The translations under genes were made by a program, and so were the position numbers. Of a stretch of 64,000 nucleotides of DNA, positions 42,717 to 52,181 are shown in pieces. This DNA is from Sutterella sp. (GTDB lineage: Bacteria > Pseudomonadota > Gammaproteobacteria > Burkholderiales > Burkholderiaceae_F). The first letter of the stretch is position 1, and each line of letters opens with the position of its first letter. The DNA is taken from NCBI GenBank assembly GCA_020025955.1, contig JAHHRF010000005.1, positions 10,846 through 74,845 on the forward strand, written 5' to 3'. The notes under the pieces are model-generated. The model worked only from the letters and a program-made list of their open reading frames with translations, had not been told where the DNA came from and did not search any database.

Positions 42717-44034
42717 GGTCACACTCCCTGAGCTTCATCAGCTACGCGCCGCCGAAGCGCTGGAAACGGGCGAGGGAGTTACCCCCTCACGCCAGGCTAC
42801 TTTAGCGGCCTGGCACACGGTAGGGGAAGACGCCTCCCTTAAGACCATGCTGTTAGAACGTGCTCAACACGTATTAAACGAGGCGGGGAAAGACGCGAAG
42901 GACTTGCCCAGATTGGGCTTTCATACGACCTTACCCATTTCTTTAATTTTTCTGCTGGCCTTTGTTGCGGGCGCCTTGTTGGAACAAATCACAGGGGACG
43001 GGAATCGCCTCAACCTCTTAGCGCCTCCCTTTTTGATTTTGCTTCTCTGGAACCTTGGCATCTATGCGTTCGGGCTTCTCTGGGGGCTAAAGCGTTGCAT
43101 TGGGAAAGCCTCGCCCTTTTGGCTTCATCACGCCTTAGAAGGTCTGCTGGCCAAGAGCCGAATGCCCCACTTTGGTCGAAATAATCCCAAAGGGCGTTTG
43201 GTGCGCTTGCTCTCGGTCGACTACCAACCCCTCTTTTCCCATCAGGCCTCACGCGCCTTTCATGCCGCTGCCCTTTGCTTTGCCGTAGGGATTTTGGTGA
43301 GCATCGCCGTGCGAGGCATTGGCACGCACTGGATGGTGGGCTGGGAGAGCTCTTGGTTTGCGGGGCACCCCGACTGGGTATGGGAAGCCCTTCGTGCCAC
43401 CTACGGTTGGGTGCCGGGTCCTGGCGCCTTCCCGGGACTGGAAACGATCTCCGCCATGGAATATCAAAACGCCCACTTTGTGCCCGGCGATACCCCTTTC
43501 TGGCTCATTCGCTTAATGGGGCTCATAACGTTCATCGTGGTGCTTCCGCGTTTTCTTTTGATTCTCTGGCATACGCTTCAACTGCGCCATGCCCGTTCGC
43601 GTTTGGTCGTGGATTTAACGGACGACTATTTCACCTCGATCCTTGCCGTGGACCGTTCCCTTGCCCCAGTGTTCTTTGTTGGCGCCCCAGGGCAAGAATC
43701 CCGTTGGACAAGCGTTCTGAATGAGTTAGAGACGGAGTTCGGTCAACCCGTCACGTATCTTGCTTTTGACCCTTGGGAAGACGATTTTGAAGAACTCGCT
43801 CAAACCCTTCGCCAAAAAGGTTTAACGCGGACGTTTACGGGCTTTTCTGCCTCTGAAACACCAGAAAAAGAGATTCACGGACAGCTTCTCGATACAATCT
43901 TAGAAACCCCTGCTCCAATGGGCTTTAAACCGAAACTCTTTATTCGAGGCATCGCCCCTAATCAAACTGACCTGAACCGTTGGAATAGCTTTGAAAGTCA
44001 CTTCCAACTTGTTATCGCAAATGACTCACAGTAA
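42685..44034 (+). CDS. DUF2868 membrane protein
   Basis: The 449-residue protein has four or so membrane helices (about residues 75-95, 110-135, 195-215, 280-305). Its cytosolic C-terminal part begins 'APVFFVGAPGQESRWTSVLNELE'. This pattern fits the DUF2868 family, whose genes usually adjoin a DUF3482 GTPase gene, as here (44939) but with a glycosyltransferase gene between. The function is unknown; the pair recalls a GTPase with a membrane partner. The ATG at 42685 is inside thiE and lacks a strong ribosome-binding site, so it depends on translational coupling. Confidence 0.75.
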   Translation: MFQRKKSTTIKVTLPELHQLRAAEALETGEGVTPSRQATLAAWHTVGEDASLKTMLLERAQHVLNEAGKDAKDLPRLGFHTTLPISLIFLLAFVAGALLEQITGDGNRLNLLAPPFLILLLWNLGIYAFGLLWGLKRCIGKASPFWLHHALEGLLAKSRMPHFGRNNPKGRLVRLLSVDYQPLFSHQASRAFHAAALCFAVGILVSIAVRGIGTHWMVGWESSWFAGHPDWVWEALRATYGWVPGPGAFPGLETISAMEYQNAHFVPGDTPFWLIRLMGLITFIVVLPRFLLILWHTLQLRHARSRLVVDLTDDYFTSILAVDRSLAPVFFVGAPGQESRWTSVLNELETEFGQPVTYLAFDPWEDDFEELAQTLRQKGLTRTFTGFSASETPEKEIHGQLLDTILETPAPMGFKPKLFIRGIAPNQTDLNRWNSFESHFQLVIANDSQ

Positions 44035-44935
44035 CTCCCATCAGCCCCTTCCGCCCGTTAGCGTCTTAATGCCGGTCTACAACACTCGTGAAGACTGGCT
44101 AAATGAGGCGATTGAATCGATCCTTGCCCAAACTCACAGTGATTTTGAATTGGTGATTGTGGACGACTGCTCCAATGCAGAAACTCAAGCCACCTTGTCA
44201 AACTGGGCGAGTAAAGACAGTCGAATTCGCGTCATTCGTAACGAACAGAACCTTGGCATTGCCGCGGGTTTGAATCGTGGTCTCGCCGCCTGCCAACACC
44301 CGCTCGTAGCCCGTATGGATGCTGATGACATTGCCCATCCTACGCGTTTAGAAAAACAAGTTCTTTTTTTAATGGACCACCCTAACGTGGATATCCTGGG
44401 GAGTAACATCGTGGTTTTTGGGCATCTCAACGGTCCTAAGGCCTACCCTGAGCACGATGAAACAATCAAAAAAGACTTGTTATTAGCCAGTCAGCTTTCT
44501 CATCCCGCGGTCCTCTATAAGCGAGACAAAATTCTTGCCATTGGAGGCTACTCGACCGATACGCTTTATGCGGAAGATTATGACCTTTGGGCTAAAGCGG
44601 CCTTAAAGGGACTGACTTTATACAACTTGCAAGAGGCGTTACTGAACTACCGCACGCACGCAGGGCGAAAGGACTATGAACGCCAGCAACATCTTTCTGC
44701 CTTCCAAATTCGTATGTATTACATTCGCGAATACTTTGGCATTGAAACAACGCTCACGCCGGAGTCTTCCACGCGCGAAGTCTTGACATTTTTTAAACAC
44801 TTATCCCAAAAGTCCGAAGGGAAAATTCCCACTCGATTGCTTCAACGCATTAAACGACGCCTGTTAAAAGAAACCATTAAGAGCCGAACACTTCAATTAC
44901 TTTTCAAAGTTCTTATTGCTGTCAAAGCGCTATAA
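44021..44935 (+). CDS. Family 2 glycosyltransferase
   Basis: The 304-residue protein has a GT-A domain: 'VSVLMPVYNTREDWLNEAIESILAQTH', 'LVIVDDCS', 'NLGIAAGLNRGLAACQHPLVARMDADDIAHPTR' (metal-binding DAD) and 'YAEDYDLWAKAAL'. It probably glycosylates a surface polymer. It overlaps the DUF2868 gene by 14 bases and the DUF3482 gene starts 4 bases after it. It therefore sits inside what is normally a two-gene unit, without disturbing reading. The C-terminus is basic. Confidence 0.88.
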   Translation: MTHSNSHQPLPPVSVLMPVYNTREDWLNEAIESILAQTHSDFELVIVDDCSNAETQATLSNWASKDSRIRVIRNEQNLGIAAGLNRGLAACQHPLVARMDADDIAHPTRLEKQVLFLMDHPNVDILGSNIVVFGHLNGPKAYPEHDETIKKDLLLASQLSHPAVLYKRDKILAIGGYSTDTLYAEDYDLWAKAALKGLTLYNLQEALLNYRTHAGRKDYERQQHLSAFQIRMYYIREYFGIETTLTPESSTREVLTFFKHLSQKSEGKIPTRLLQRIKRRLLKETIKSRTLQLLFKVLIAVKAL

Positions 44936-44938
44936 CCT

Positions 44939-46399
44939 ATGCCCCCGACTTCCTCAGACGATCACTTTCGCATTCACCTGAGCCTGATTAGTCATACCAA
45001 CATCGGTAAGACGACGCTGGCGCGCACCTTGCTCATGAAAGACGTGGGCGCGGTAGCGGATCGCGCCCACGTCACTGAGACGACGGACGACTACCTCTTG
45101 GCTCGCGATAACGCAGGGGGCGAACTCATTTTGTGGGACACCCCTGGCTTTGGCGACTCCGTTCGCTTAGCCAAACGCTTATCGCAACGCGAAAAACCAT
45201 TAGGGTGGTTTTTAACCGAAGTTTGGGATCGTTTTGCTAATAAAACCTTTTGGCTCAACCAACAGGCTTTACGTCACATCCGCGACACCAGCGACGTGAT
45301 CCTCTACTTAATTAACGCTAACGCTAAACCTGAAGATGCCCGCTACTTAGAGGCGGAACTCAAGATTTTTAGCTGGATGGATAAACCCGTCTTAGTGCTT
45401 TTAAATCAATTAGGGGAACCGAAATCGCAAAAGGAAGAGGCGGAAATCATCGCCTTTTGGACCCAACACTTTAGCCACCACGAAGTAGTCAAAGCCGTCT
45501 TACCGTTAGATGCCTTTGCCCGGTGTTGGATTCAAGAGCGCGCCCTCTTTGAGGCTATTGGAAAAGCCTTGCCCGCGAACCTTCAGCCTAGCTACAGCTC
45601 CTTGAGTGACGTCTGGATTCGAGCTCGCCGTGCGATCTATCAGCGCTCGCTTGACATGATGGCGGATCATTTAAGCCTCTTAACGGAATCGGCTCAAACG
45701 GCTCAAGCCCCCACCTTAAAAGAGCACCTCGTGCAGTTTGGCACGCAGCTGGGGCTCTTCAAAGGGGAATCGGTCTCGTTAGAAGATGCGCAAACGGCGC
45801 TATCCACCCAAGCGGCAGACCAGTTCTGTGCCCTGACGGATCGATTAATTAAAGGCAACCACTTGAAAGGTTCCAGTGTGTCGCGCGTCATTATGAAGCG
45901 CATGAAAACGGACTGGAATGTCGCCACCTACTCTTTTGACGTGGGTAGCGCAGCCGCCATTGGCGCAGGGGTTGGCGCCTTGGGGAGCGGGATTGCTGCT
46001 GACATTGCCACCGGTGGGCTCACCTTAGGGTTAGGCACCTTAGTGGGCGGGATCATTGGGGCGATTGGGGGCGCTGGCTTTGCCTCGGCCTACAATGCAC
46101 GCCACACCAAAGAAGGGGTTGAACTCACGTGGAGTGCGGAAGCGCTCAACGGCTTCTTGCTGGAAACCTTACTGCTTTACCTCGCGGTTTCTCACTTTGG
46201 TCGTGGTCGTGGGGAATGGAAAGGCGCAGAGAGCCCAGAATTCTGGAAAACGGAAGTTGAAGAGGCGATTAAAGCTCAGCCTATCGATTGGGACGCGTTA
46301 CGCACAACGAACCAAGACGAAACCAAGGCCCGCTTAACGCAAAGCCTTGATGAGTTGCTTAGACGAATCTTCCAAGACCTTTATGGTATGACGCCGTAA
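44939..46399 (+). CDS. DUF3482 GTPase
   Basis: The 486-residue protein has an Era-like G domain at the N-terminus. G1 is 'SLISHTNIGKTTLARTLL', G3 'LWDTPGFGDSV', and G4 is the weak 'LLNQLGE' in place of NKxD. The DUF3482 region follows. A glycine/alanine-rich hydrophobic stretch around residues 340-385 ('GAGVGALGSGIAADIATGG') may insert in the membrane. Members are encoded beside DUF2868 proteins; a shared role in membrane stress or trafficking has been suggested only by association. Function unknown. Confidence 0.8.
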   Translation: MPPTSSDDHFRIHLSLISHTNIGKTTLARTLLMKDVGAVADRAHVTETTDDYLLARDNAGGELILWDTPGFGDSVRLAKRLSQREKPLGWFLTEVWDRFANKTFWLNQQALRHIRDTSDVILYLINANAKPEDARYLEAELKIFSWMDKPVLVLLNQLGEPKSQKEEAEIIAFWTQHFSHHEVVKAVLPLDAFARCWIQERALFEAIGKALPANLQPSYSSLSDVWIRARRAIYQRSLDMMADHLSLLTESAQTAQAPTLKEHLVQFGTQLGLFKGESVSLEDAQTALSTQAADQFCALTDRLIKGNHLKGSSVSRVIMKRMKTDWNVATYSFDVGSAAAIGAGVGALGSGIAADIATGGLTLGLGTLVGGIIGAIGGAGFASAYNARHTKEGVELTWSAEALNGFLLETLLLYLAVSHFGRGRGEWKGAESPEFWKTEVEEAIKAQPIDWDALRTTNQDETKARLTQSLDELLRRIFQDLYGMTP

Positions 46400-46422
46400 G
46401 CGCGTGAACACCCTTCCAATCA

Positions 46423-46463
46423 AAAGAGCCTCTAAATCCAATAACGGAATTTAGAGGCTCTTT
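46423..46463. terminator. Bidirectional terminator, DUF3482 gene and secF
   Basis: The fifteen-base-pair stem AAAGAGCCTCTAAAT / ATTTAGAGGCTCTTT lies between two convergent genes. Confidence 0.85.
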
Positions 46464-46496
46464 CGTTTCTAGCCGAGGCTATGGATTGGTGTCCCC

Positions 46497-47429
46497 TTAG
46501 GGCACCATTTCATCCACTTCGTCTTTCTTCACGGGCTTGATGAGGTCTTCACGCTTCACACCCAAGTAAAGCGCAATCGCCGCAGCCACGAAGACCGAAG
46601 AGTACACCCCTAAGCAGATCCCGATGGTGAGGGCCAACGCAAAATAATGCAAGGCCGGACCACCAAAGAAGAACATCGCCAGGGTCATACACAAGGTCGA
46701 GCTATGCGTAATCACCGTACGCGAGATCGTCGCCGTAATGGCCGAATTGATCACTTCGATCGTATCGGCACGACGCATCGTGCGGAAGTGTTCACGAACA
46801 CGGTCAAAAATAATCACCGATTCGTTAACGGAATAGCCCAAGACGGCGAGCACCGCTGCCAACACCGGCAGAGAAAATTCCCACTGCATCAGAGAGAAGA
46901 TCCCCACCACAATGAAAACGTCGTGCAAGTTTGCGAAGATGGCGGCTACCGAGAACTTCCATTCAAAACGGAAGGCCAAGTAGATCATGATCCCGATGAC
47001 CACGATCACCAAAGCCGTCGTACCATCACGCGCCAACTCTTCACCGACCTGAGGACCGACGTATTCCGTACGGGTCAAGTTCGCTTCAGGGCTCGTCTTG
47101 TGGATCACCGTCATGACTTCTTCAGCCAGGTCACCCGAGCTCTGCCCCGGTCGCGTCGGCATACGCACAACGATGTCAGAGGCCGTACCAAAGGTCTGCA
47201 CTAAGACTTCCTTCGACACGGGCTTTAAAGCCTCACGTACCGCTTCCGTATTCACGGCAGACGGGTAGTGAATTTCCATCTGGGTCCCACCCGTAAACTC
47301 AATCGAGAACGAGAGACCACGCGTAAAGATAAAGAACAGCGCCAACACAAAGGTAATCACCGAAATCGCATTCAGGATATGGCGATACTTCATGAACGGG
47401 ATGGTCTTTGAGATTCGGAAAAACTCCAT
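46497..47429 (-). CDS. secF: Protein export membrane protein SecF
   Basis: Works with SecD to drive late protein translocation using the proton gradient. The roughly 310-residue, six-helix protein has 'FSIEFTGGTQMEIHYPS' in the periplasmic domain and 'FNDVFIVVG'-type and 'GYSVNESVIIFDRVREHFR' membrane motifs (here 'LHDVFIVVGIFSL'). The ATG at 47429 has GGGAGG upstream. It lies 14 bases after secD, the last gene of queA-tgt-yajC-secD-secF. Confidence 0.96.
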   Translation of the reverse strand: MEFFRISKTIPFMKYRHILNAISVITFVLALFFIFTRGLSFSIEFTGGTQMEIHYPSAVNTEAVREALKPVSKEVLVQTFGTASDIVVRMPTRPGQSSGDLAEEVMTVIHKTSPEANLTRTEYVGPQVGEELARDGTTALVIVVIGIMIYLAFRFEWKFSVAAIFANLHDVFIVVGIFSLMQWEFSLPVLAAVLAVLGYSVNESVIIFDRVREHFRTMRRADTIEVINSAITATISRTVITHSSTLCMTLAMFFFGGPALHYFALALTIGICLGVYSSVFVAAAIALYLGVKREDLIKPVKKDEVDEMVP

Positions 47430-47443
47430 GATTGTGCCTCCCG

Positions 47444-49336
47444 TTAGCGCTTGGACGACTTGGCATCTGCACGCCAAATCTGCCCAATGGCAATATGAGT
47501 AAGTTTCTTACGACGACCGTACACGGCGTTCACGAGGGAGCGCGAGACCATCACCGAGGTGAAGATCGACGTGGCAATCCCTAAACAGTGCACCACCGCA
47601 AACCCACGAACCGGACCCGAACCGAAGATCAAGAGCGCTAAACCCGCAATCAAACTGGTAATGTTGGAGTCCAAAATCGTCGCTAAGGCACGATCGTACC
47701 CTTCGCTAATGGCCAACTGAGGCAATCGACCCGCACGCAACTCTTCACGAATACGTTCGTTAATCAGCACGTTCGCGTCCACGGCCATCCCTAAGGTCAA
47801 GGCAATAGCGGCAATCCCAGGGAGCGTCAACGTCGCCTGAAGCATGGAGAGGATGGCAATAAGCATCATCACATTGCTCACCAAGGAAACGGCACTGAAC
47901 ACACCGAAGAGCTGGTAGTAGATGCACATAAAGAGTGCAATCACCACGAAACCATAAAGCGTGGACTTAAAGCCCGCTTCAATGTTGGCTTCCCCTAAGC
48001 TCGGGCCAATCAAGCGTTCTTCAACGATTTCCATCGGAGCCGCCAAGGAACCGGCACGTAACAACAAGGCCGTATCCGTGGCTTCAATCGCCGTCATGCG
48101 ACCCGAGATCTGCACACGACCGCCGCCAATTTCTTGACGAACAACCGGCGCCGTCACGACTTCGCCCTTCCCCTTTTCAAAGAGAATAATGGCGATACGC
48201 TTACCCACGTTGTCGCGCGTCACATCCTTAAAGATGCGTGCGCCGCGGTTATCCAATTCGAGGTTAACCGTGGGTTCCTGCGTCTGACTATCAAAGCCAG
48301 GCTGGGCATCGTTTAAGTTTTCACCCGTCAAAATCACACGACGCTTCACGAGAATCGGGCGACCTTCACGGTCAAGGAACTTTTCATCCCCAAAGGGAAC
48401 CGTCCCTTCAGCGAGTTGCGTCAAGGCTTCAGGACTGTCGTCAACCAAGCGTACTTCCAACGTAGCCGTACGACCTAAGATGTCTTTGGCCTTAGCGGTA
48501 TCCTGCACGCCAGGGAGTTGAACCACGATACGGTCAGCCCCTTGCTGAGCAATCACCGGCTCGGCCACACCCAACTCGTTAATACGGTTATGCAAGGTCG
48601 AGATGTTTTGCTTTAAGGCATAGGCCTGCACCGACTGAATCGCAGCAGGCGACAACTGAGCACTCAAGATGTAAGGCGCTTCTGCGCTATCAGGCAACGA
48701 GAGCTTCAAGTCAGGTTGGGTATTGCGAAGAAGGTCATTGGCACGACCGCGTTCTTCTTGCGTCGCAAACGCCACGTTCACCACATCGCCCGTACGGGTA
48801 ATGCCACGATGACGAATGTGCTTGTCACGCAACTGCGTACGAATGTCAGCCAAGGTCGCTTCAGCACGCTTTTCAATCGCGGCCGACATATCCACCTGAA
48901 GCAAGAAGTGCACGCCACCGCGCAAGTCCAAGCCCAAGTACATCGGTAACGCATTGATGTTCAAGAGCCATTGCGGGGTGTTAGGCACCAAATTCAAGGC
49001 CACAATGTAGCTCGGGGACTCCGGGTCCACATTGAGCGCACGTTCTAAGGCTTCACGAGCCTTTAACTGCTTTTCGGCTTCCGTCGGTTCAAAACGAACA
49101 CGGATGGTGTTTTGCTGAGCGCCCTGCTCATAAAACACGCCATTGGGATGCAAGTTAGCGTCCGCTAAAACCTGCTCCACATTCTTTAAGGTCTGGTCCG
49201 TCACTTTCACCGTGGCCTTCCCGGAGGAGACCTGAACGGCTGGAGACTCGCCGTAGAAATTCGGCAAGGTATAGAGGCACCCAATAAAGAGCGCTACACC
49301 AATGACGATGTATTTCCAAAGTGGGTAGCGATTCAT
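47444..49336 (-). CDS. secD: Protein export membrane protein SecD
   Basis: The 630-residue RND-fold partner of SecF. It has an N-terminal helix, a large periplasmic head ('YLGLDLRGGVHFLLQVD', 'INELGVAEPVIAQQGADRIVVQLPGV') and five C-terminal helices ('LTLGMAVDANVLINERIREELRAG', the conserved proton-path region). GGAGAG precedes the start. The 166-base gap to yajC upstream holds two hairpins that may lower read-through. Confidence 0.97.
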   Translation of the reverse strand: MNRYPLWKYIVIGVALFIGCLYTLPNFYGESPAVQVSSGKATVKVTDQTLKNVEQVLADANLHPNGVFYEQGAQQNTIRVRFEPTEAEKQLKAREALERALNVDPESPSYIVALNLVPNTPQWLLNINALPMYLGLDLRGGVHFLLQVDMSAAIEKRAEATLADIRTQLRDKHIRHRGITRTGDVVNVAFATQEERGRANDLLRNTQPDLKLSLPDSAEAPYILSAQLSPAAIQSVQAYALKQNISTLHNRINELGVAEPVIAQQGADRIVVQLPGVQDTAKAKDILGRTATLEVRLVDDSPEALTQLAEGTVPFGDEKFLDREGRPILVKRRVILTGENLNDAQPGFDSQTQEPTVNLELDNRGARIFKDVTRDNVGKRIAIILFEKGKGEVVTAPVVRQEIGGGRVQISGRMTAIEATDTALLLRAGSLAAPMEIVEERLIGPSLGEANIEAGFKSTLYGFVVIALFMCIYYQLFGVFSAVSLVSNVMMLIAILSMLQATLTLPGIAAIALTLGMAVDANVLINERIREELRAGRLPQLAISEGYDRALATILDSNITSLIAGLALLIFGSGPVRGFAVVHCLGIATSIFTSVMVSRSLVNAVYGRRKKLTHIAIGQIWRADAKSSKR

Positions 49337-49390
49337 CGCTTCTCTCCATCAATTGCCCAAAAAACTCGGGAATTGATTGTAGTCGTGATC

Positions 49391-49410
49391 AAAAACGCCC
49401 TAACGGCGTT
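49391..49410 (-). terminator. Terminator-like hairpin between yajC and secD
   Basis: On the minus strand the stem AACGCC / GGCGTT is followed by TTT. A second, stronger stem, AGCCCGGG / CCCGGGCT, sits at 49439-49459. Together they could give partial termination after yajC. Confidence 0.5.
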
Positions 49411-49502
49411 CTGAATTCACACATGGACAATAGGTTAAAGCCCGGGATGAACCCGGGCTAAAACGGGCAAGTCTAAAAGAACTCACCCTTTCTTCGGCGC
49501 CA

Positions 49503-49835
49503 TTAGAGGCTCAACGTCCCCTGGGGGAGAACCGTCTGAACCGAGGAGCGATTCATACGAATCGTCACCAACTTGCCGTCAACGCTGGCGATCGCCAACA
49601 ACACGGCATTTTCTTCGAGGCCTTCCACACGACCACACAAGCCACCGATCGTCATGACGTCGTCACCCTTTTTCAGGGCTTCAATCATCTGGGTGTGTTC
49701 CTGCTGGCGCTTTTTCTGCGGGCGAATGATGAAGAACCAAAATGCCACAAAGATCAACACTAAGGGCAAGAACTGCTGAACCATCGCCTGAACGGGAACG
49801 GAGTCCGCGGCTAAAGCTTCGGGAATCAAAAACAT
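49503..49835 (-). CDS. yajC: Preprotein translocase accessory subunit YajC
   Basis: The 110-residue single-span membrane protein of the SecDF-YajC complex. It has the typical short N-terminus 'MFLIPEALAA', the helix 'FLPLVLIFVAFWFFIIRPQKKRQQEH' and the conserved cytosolic 'ALKKGDDVMTIGGLCGRVEGLEE'. It lies between tgt and secD on the minus strand, the standard order. Confidence 0.95.
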   Translation of the reverse strand: MFLIPEALAADSVPVQAMVQQFLPLVLIFVAFWFFIIRPQKKRQQEHTQMIEALKKGDDVMTIGGLCGRVEGLEENAVLLAIASVDGKLVTIRMNRSSVQTVLPQGTLSL

Positions 49836-49952
49836 GTGTACTCCAGTTTTTGTAGTCTAAAAATTCATTAACGTGAGTGTTACACACTCCGCCTATTTTC
49901 ACATTATAGAGGGGAATGCCCGAAAACACGCGCGCTCACCCTCCCCTCTCAT

Positions 49953-51086
49953 TTATTCAATCCCGCGAGCGCGATCTTCAGCAAATTGCTTCTTCCACGC
50001 TTCGAAGGTGCCTGCCTCTAAGGCATCGCGCATTTCTTGCATGATGCGTAAATAGAAGGCCAAGTTATGAATCGTATTTAATCGAGCGCCCAGGATTTCC
50101 CCGACCTTATGCAAATGATGCAGGTACGAGCGCGTGTAGTTGCGGCACGTATAGCAATCGCACGACGGATCCAAAGGCTTCAAGTCGTTGCGGTAACGGC
50201 TGTTTTTGAGCTTCACGTCACCAAAACGCGTAAAGAGCCAACCATTACGGGCATTACGCGTAGGCATCACGCAGTCAAACATGTCGATGCCGTTACTCAC
50301 CCCCGCGACCAAATCCTCAGGCGTTCCCACCCCCATCAAATAACGGGGACGGTCTTCGGGTAACTGATGACCGATATGCTCCAAAATGCGAAGCATTTCT
50401 TCCTTGGGTTCCCCAACCGACAAGCCACCCACGGCATAGCCATGGAAGCCAATGTCTTTGAGACCGGCTAAGGATTCTTCACGCAACGACTCGAACATCC
50501 CGCCCTGGACGATACCAAACAAGGCATTCGGGTTTTCTAAGCGATTGAATTCATCCTTGGAGCGCTTAGCCCAACGAAGGCTCATGCGCATGGACTTCGC
50601 GGCTTCTAATTCCGTCGCCGGACGATCCCCAATCTTATAAGGCGTACATTCATCCAACACCATGACGATGTCGGAATTGAGGCTACGCTGGATCTTCATC
50701 GACATTTCGGGGTCTAAGAAGAGCTTGGCACCGTTGATGGGATTGCGGAAATGAACCCCTTCTTCGGTGATCTTACGAAGGTCACCTAAGCTAAAGACCT
50801 GGAAGCCACCCGAGTCCGTCAAGATGGGCTTATCCCACTGCATGAAATCATGAAGCCCACCGTGGGCATCCATCACTTCAAGCCCAGGACGCAACCACAA
50901 ATGGAAGGTATTGCCCAAAATAATCTGAGAACCAATTTCCTTTAACTCATAAGGCGCCATAGCTTTTACGGAACCATACGTCCCCACGGGCATGAAAATC
51001 GGGGTCTGAACCACACCGTGGTTTAAGGTTAATTCGCCACGACGGGCTTTGCCGCACGTTGCTTTTACTTTGAAATCAAAAGCCAT
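49953..51086 (-). CDS. tgt: Queuine/preQ1 tRNA-ribosyltransferase
   Basis: Exchanges guanine-34 for preQ1 in tRNAs with GUN anticodons, including the tRNA-His (GUG) encoded here. The 377-residue TIM barrel shows 'TPIFMPVGTYGSVKAMAP', the active-site aspartate in 'LTDSGGFQVFSLG', 'IVQGGMFESLREESL', 'MGVGTPEDLV' and the zinc site 'CDCYTCRNYTRSYLHHL'. It starts 6 bases after queA. Confidence 0.97.
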   Translation of the reverse strand: MAFDFKVKATCGKARRGELTLNHGVVQTPIFMPVGTYGSVKAMAPYELKEIGSQIILGNTFHLWLRPGLEVMDAHGGLHDFMQWDKPILTDSGGFQVFSLGDLRKITEEGVHFRNPINGAKLFLDPEMSMKIQRSLNSDIVMVLDECTPYKIGDRPATELEAAKSMRMSLRWAKRSKDEFNRLENPNALFGIVQGGMFESLREESLAGLKDIGFHGYAVGGLSVGEPKEEMLRILEHIGHQLPEDRPRYLMGVGTPEDLVAGVSNGIDMFDCVMPTRNARNGWLFTRFGDVKLKNSRYRNDLKPLDPSCDCYTCRNYTRSYLHHLHKVGEILGARLNTIHNLAFYLRIMQEMRDALEAGTFEAWKKQFAEDRARGIE

Positions 51087-51092
51087 CTCGTT

Positions 51093-52166
51093 TTATTCCT
51101 TGGAGTTTTCTTTTTCCGGGACACTGGGGTCTCGCTCAATAAAGCACGCATCGCCATAACTGAAGAAGCGATAGGATGCTTCCACGGCATGCTTGTAGGC
51201 TTCTAAGATGCGCTCACGACCCGCTAAAGCCGAAACCAACATCACCAGGGTGGATTTGGGCAAATGGAAGTTCGTGATTAACGCATCAACGATTTTGAAT
51301 TCGTAACCCGGACGAATGAAGAGCTTCGTATCACGCGCCCCGCTTTCCACATGACCCACACGGTCTGCCGCACTTTCAATCGTACGTAACGACGTCGTCC
51401 CTACAGCAATCACACGACGCCCTTGGGCTTTCGCTTCATTGATACGCTGAGCAACCCCCTCAGGCATTTCAAACCATTCGGAGTGCATTTCATGTTCAGA
51501 GAGTTTTTCTACGCGCACAGGCTGGAACGTACCGGCCCCCACATGGAGGGTCACTTCTTCAACGTCCACGCCCTTTGCACGCAAGCGGGCTAATAAATCA
51601 TCCGTAAAGTGGAGCCCAGCGGTGGGCGCAGCAACCGCGCCAGGATGACGAGCATAGACCGTCTGATAACGAGTCTCGTCACTCTTTTCAGCCGCGTGCG
51701 TAATGTAGGGCGGCAACGGCACTTCGCCGAAACGCTCTAAAACCGATAAGACAGGCTCATTAAAGGCTAATTCAAAGAACTGACCTTGGCGCCCCGTCAC
51801 CGTAACGGCCGTCGTCTCACCCGAGGCCGTTTCAAAAAAGAGTTCAGTACCAGGCTTAGGTGCTTTACTTGCACGGATCATGGCAATGGCCGTGCGCTCA
51901 CCTGTAACGCGTTCAATCAACGCTTCGATCGCCCCCTTCGTGGCTTTGTGCCCACGAAGGCGCGCTTTGATAACGCGCGTGTTGTTGACGATCAGCAAAT
52001 CCCCTTCGCGCAAGAAACCTTCAATATCACTAAAGGTTTTGTCTTCGAGGGCTTGTCCCGGTCGCACGCACAATAAGCGAGAGGCCGTGCGATCCGTTAA
52101 GGGGTATTGAGCAATTAACGACTCTGGGAGTTCAAAGTCGAAATCAGATAAATAGTGTTCATGCAT
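51093..52166 (-). CDS. queA: S-adenosylmethionine:tRNA ribosyltransferase-isomerase
   Basis: Adds the epoxycyclopentane ring to preQ1 on tRNA, the step after Tgt. About 357 residues: 'SDFDFELPESLIAQYPLTDRTASRLL' is the start, with 'GDLLIVNNTRVIKARLRGHK', 'VAAPTAGLHFTDDLL' and 'LHVGAGTFQPVRVE'. The ATG at 52166 matches the usual N-terminus; a TTG five codons upstream is less likely. It is the first gene of the queuosine and Sec operon. Confidence 0.96.
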   Translation of the reverse strand: MHEHYLSDFDFELPESLIAQYPLTDRTASRLLCVRPGQALEDKTFSDIEGFLREGDLLIVNNTRVIKARLRGHKATKGAIEALIERVTGERTAIAMIRASKAPKPGTELFFETASGETTAVTVTGRQGQFFELAFNEPVLSVLERFGEVPLPPYITHAAEKSDETRYQTVYARHPGAVAAPTAGLHFTDDLLARLRAKGVDVEEVTLHVGAGTFQPVRVEKLSEHEMHSEWFEMPEGVAQRINEAKAQGRRVIAVGTTSLRTIESAADRVGHVESGARDTKLFIRPGYEFKIVDALITNFHLPKSTLVMLVSALAGRERILEAYKHAVEASYRFFSYGDACFIERDPSVPEKENSKE

Positions 52167-52181
52167 GGCTTGACTGGCCAA

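Noticed and set aside
42660..42720. Frameshift joining thiE to the next gene
   Set aside because: Both frames have complete, family-like products. The 32-base overlap fits an alternative start in the downstream gene, not a broken fusion.
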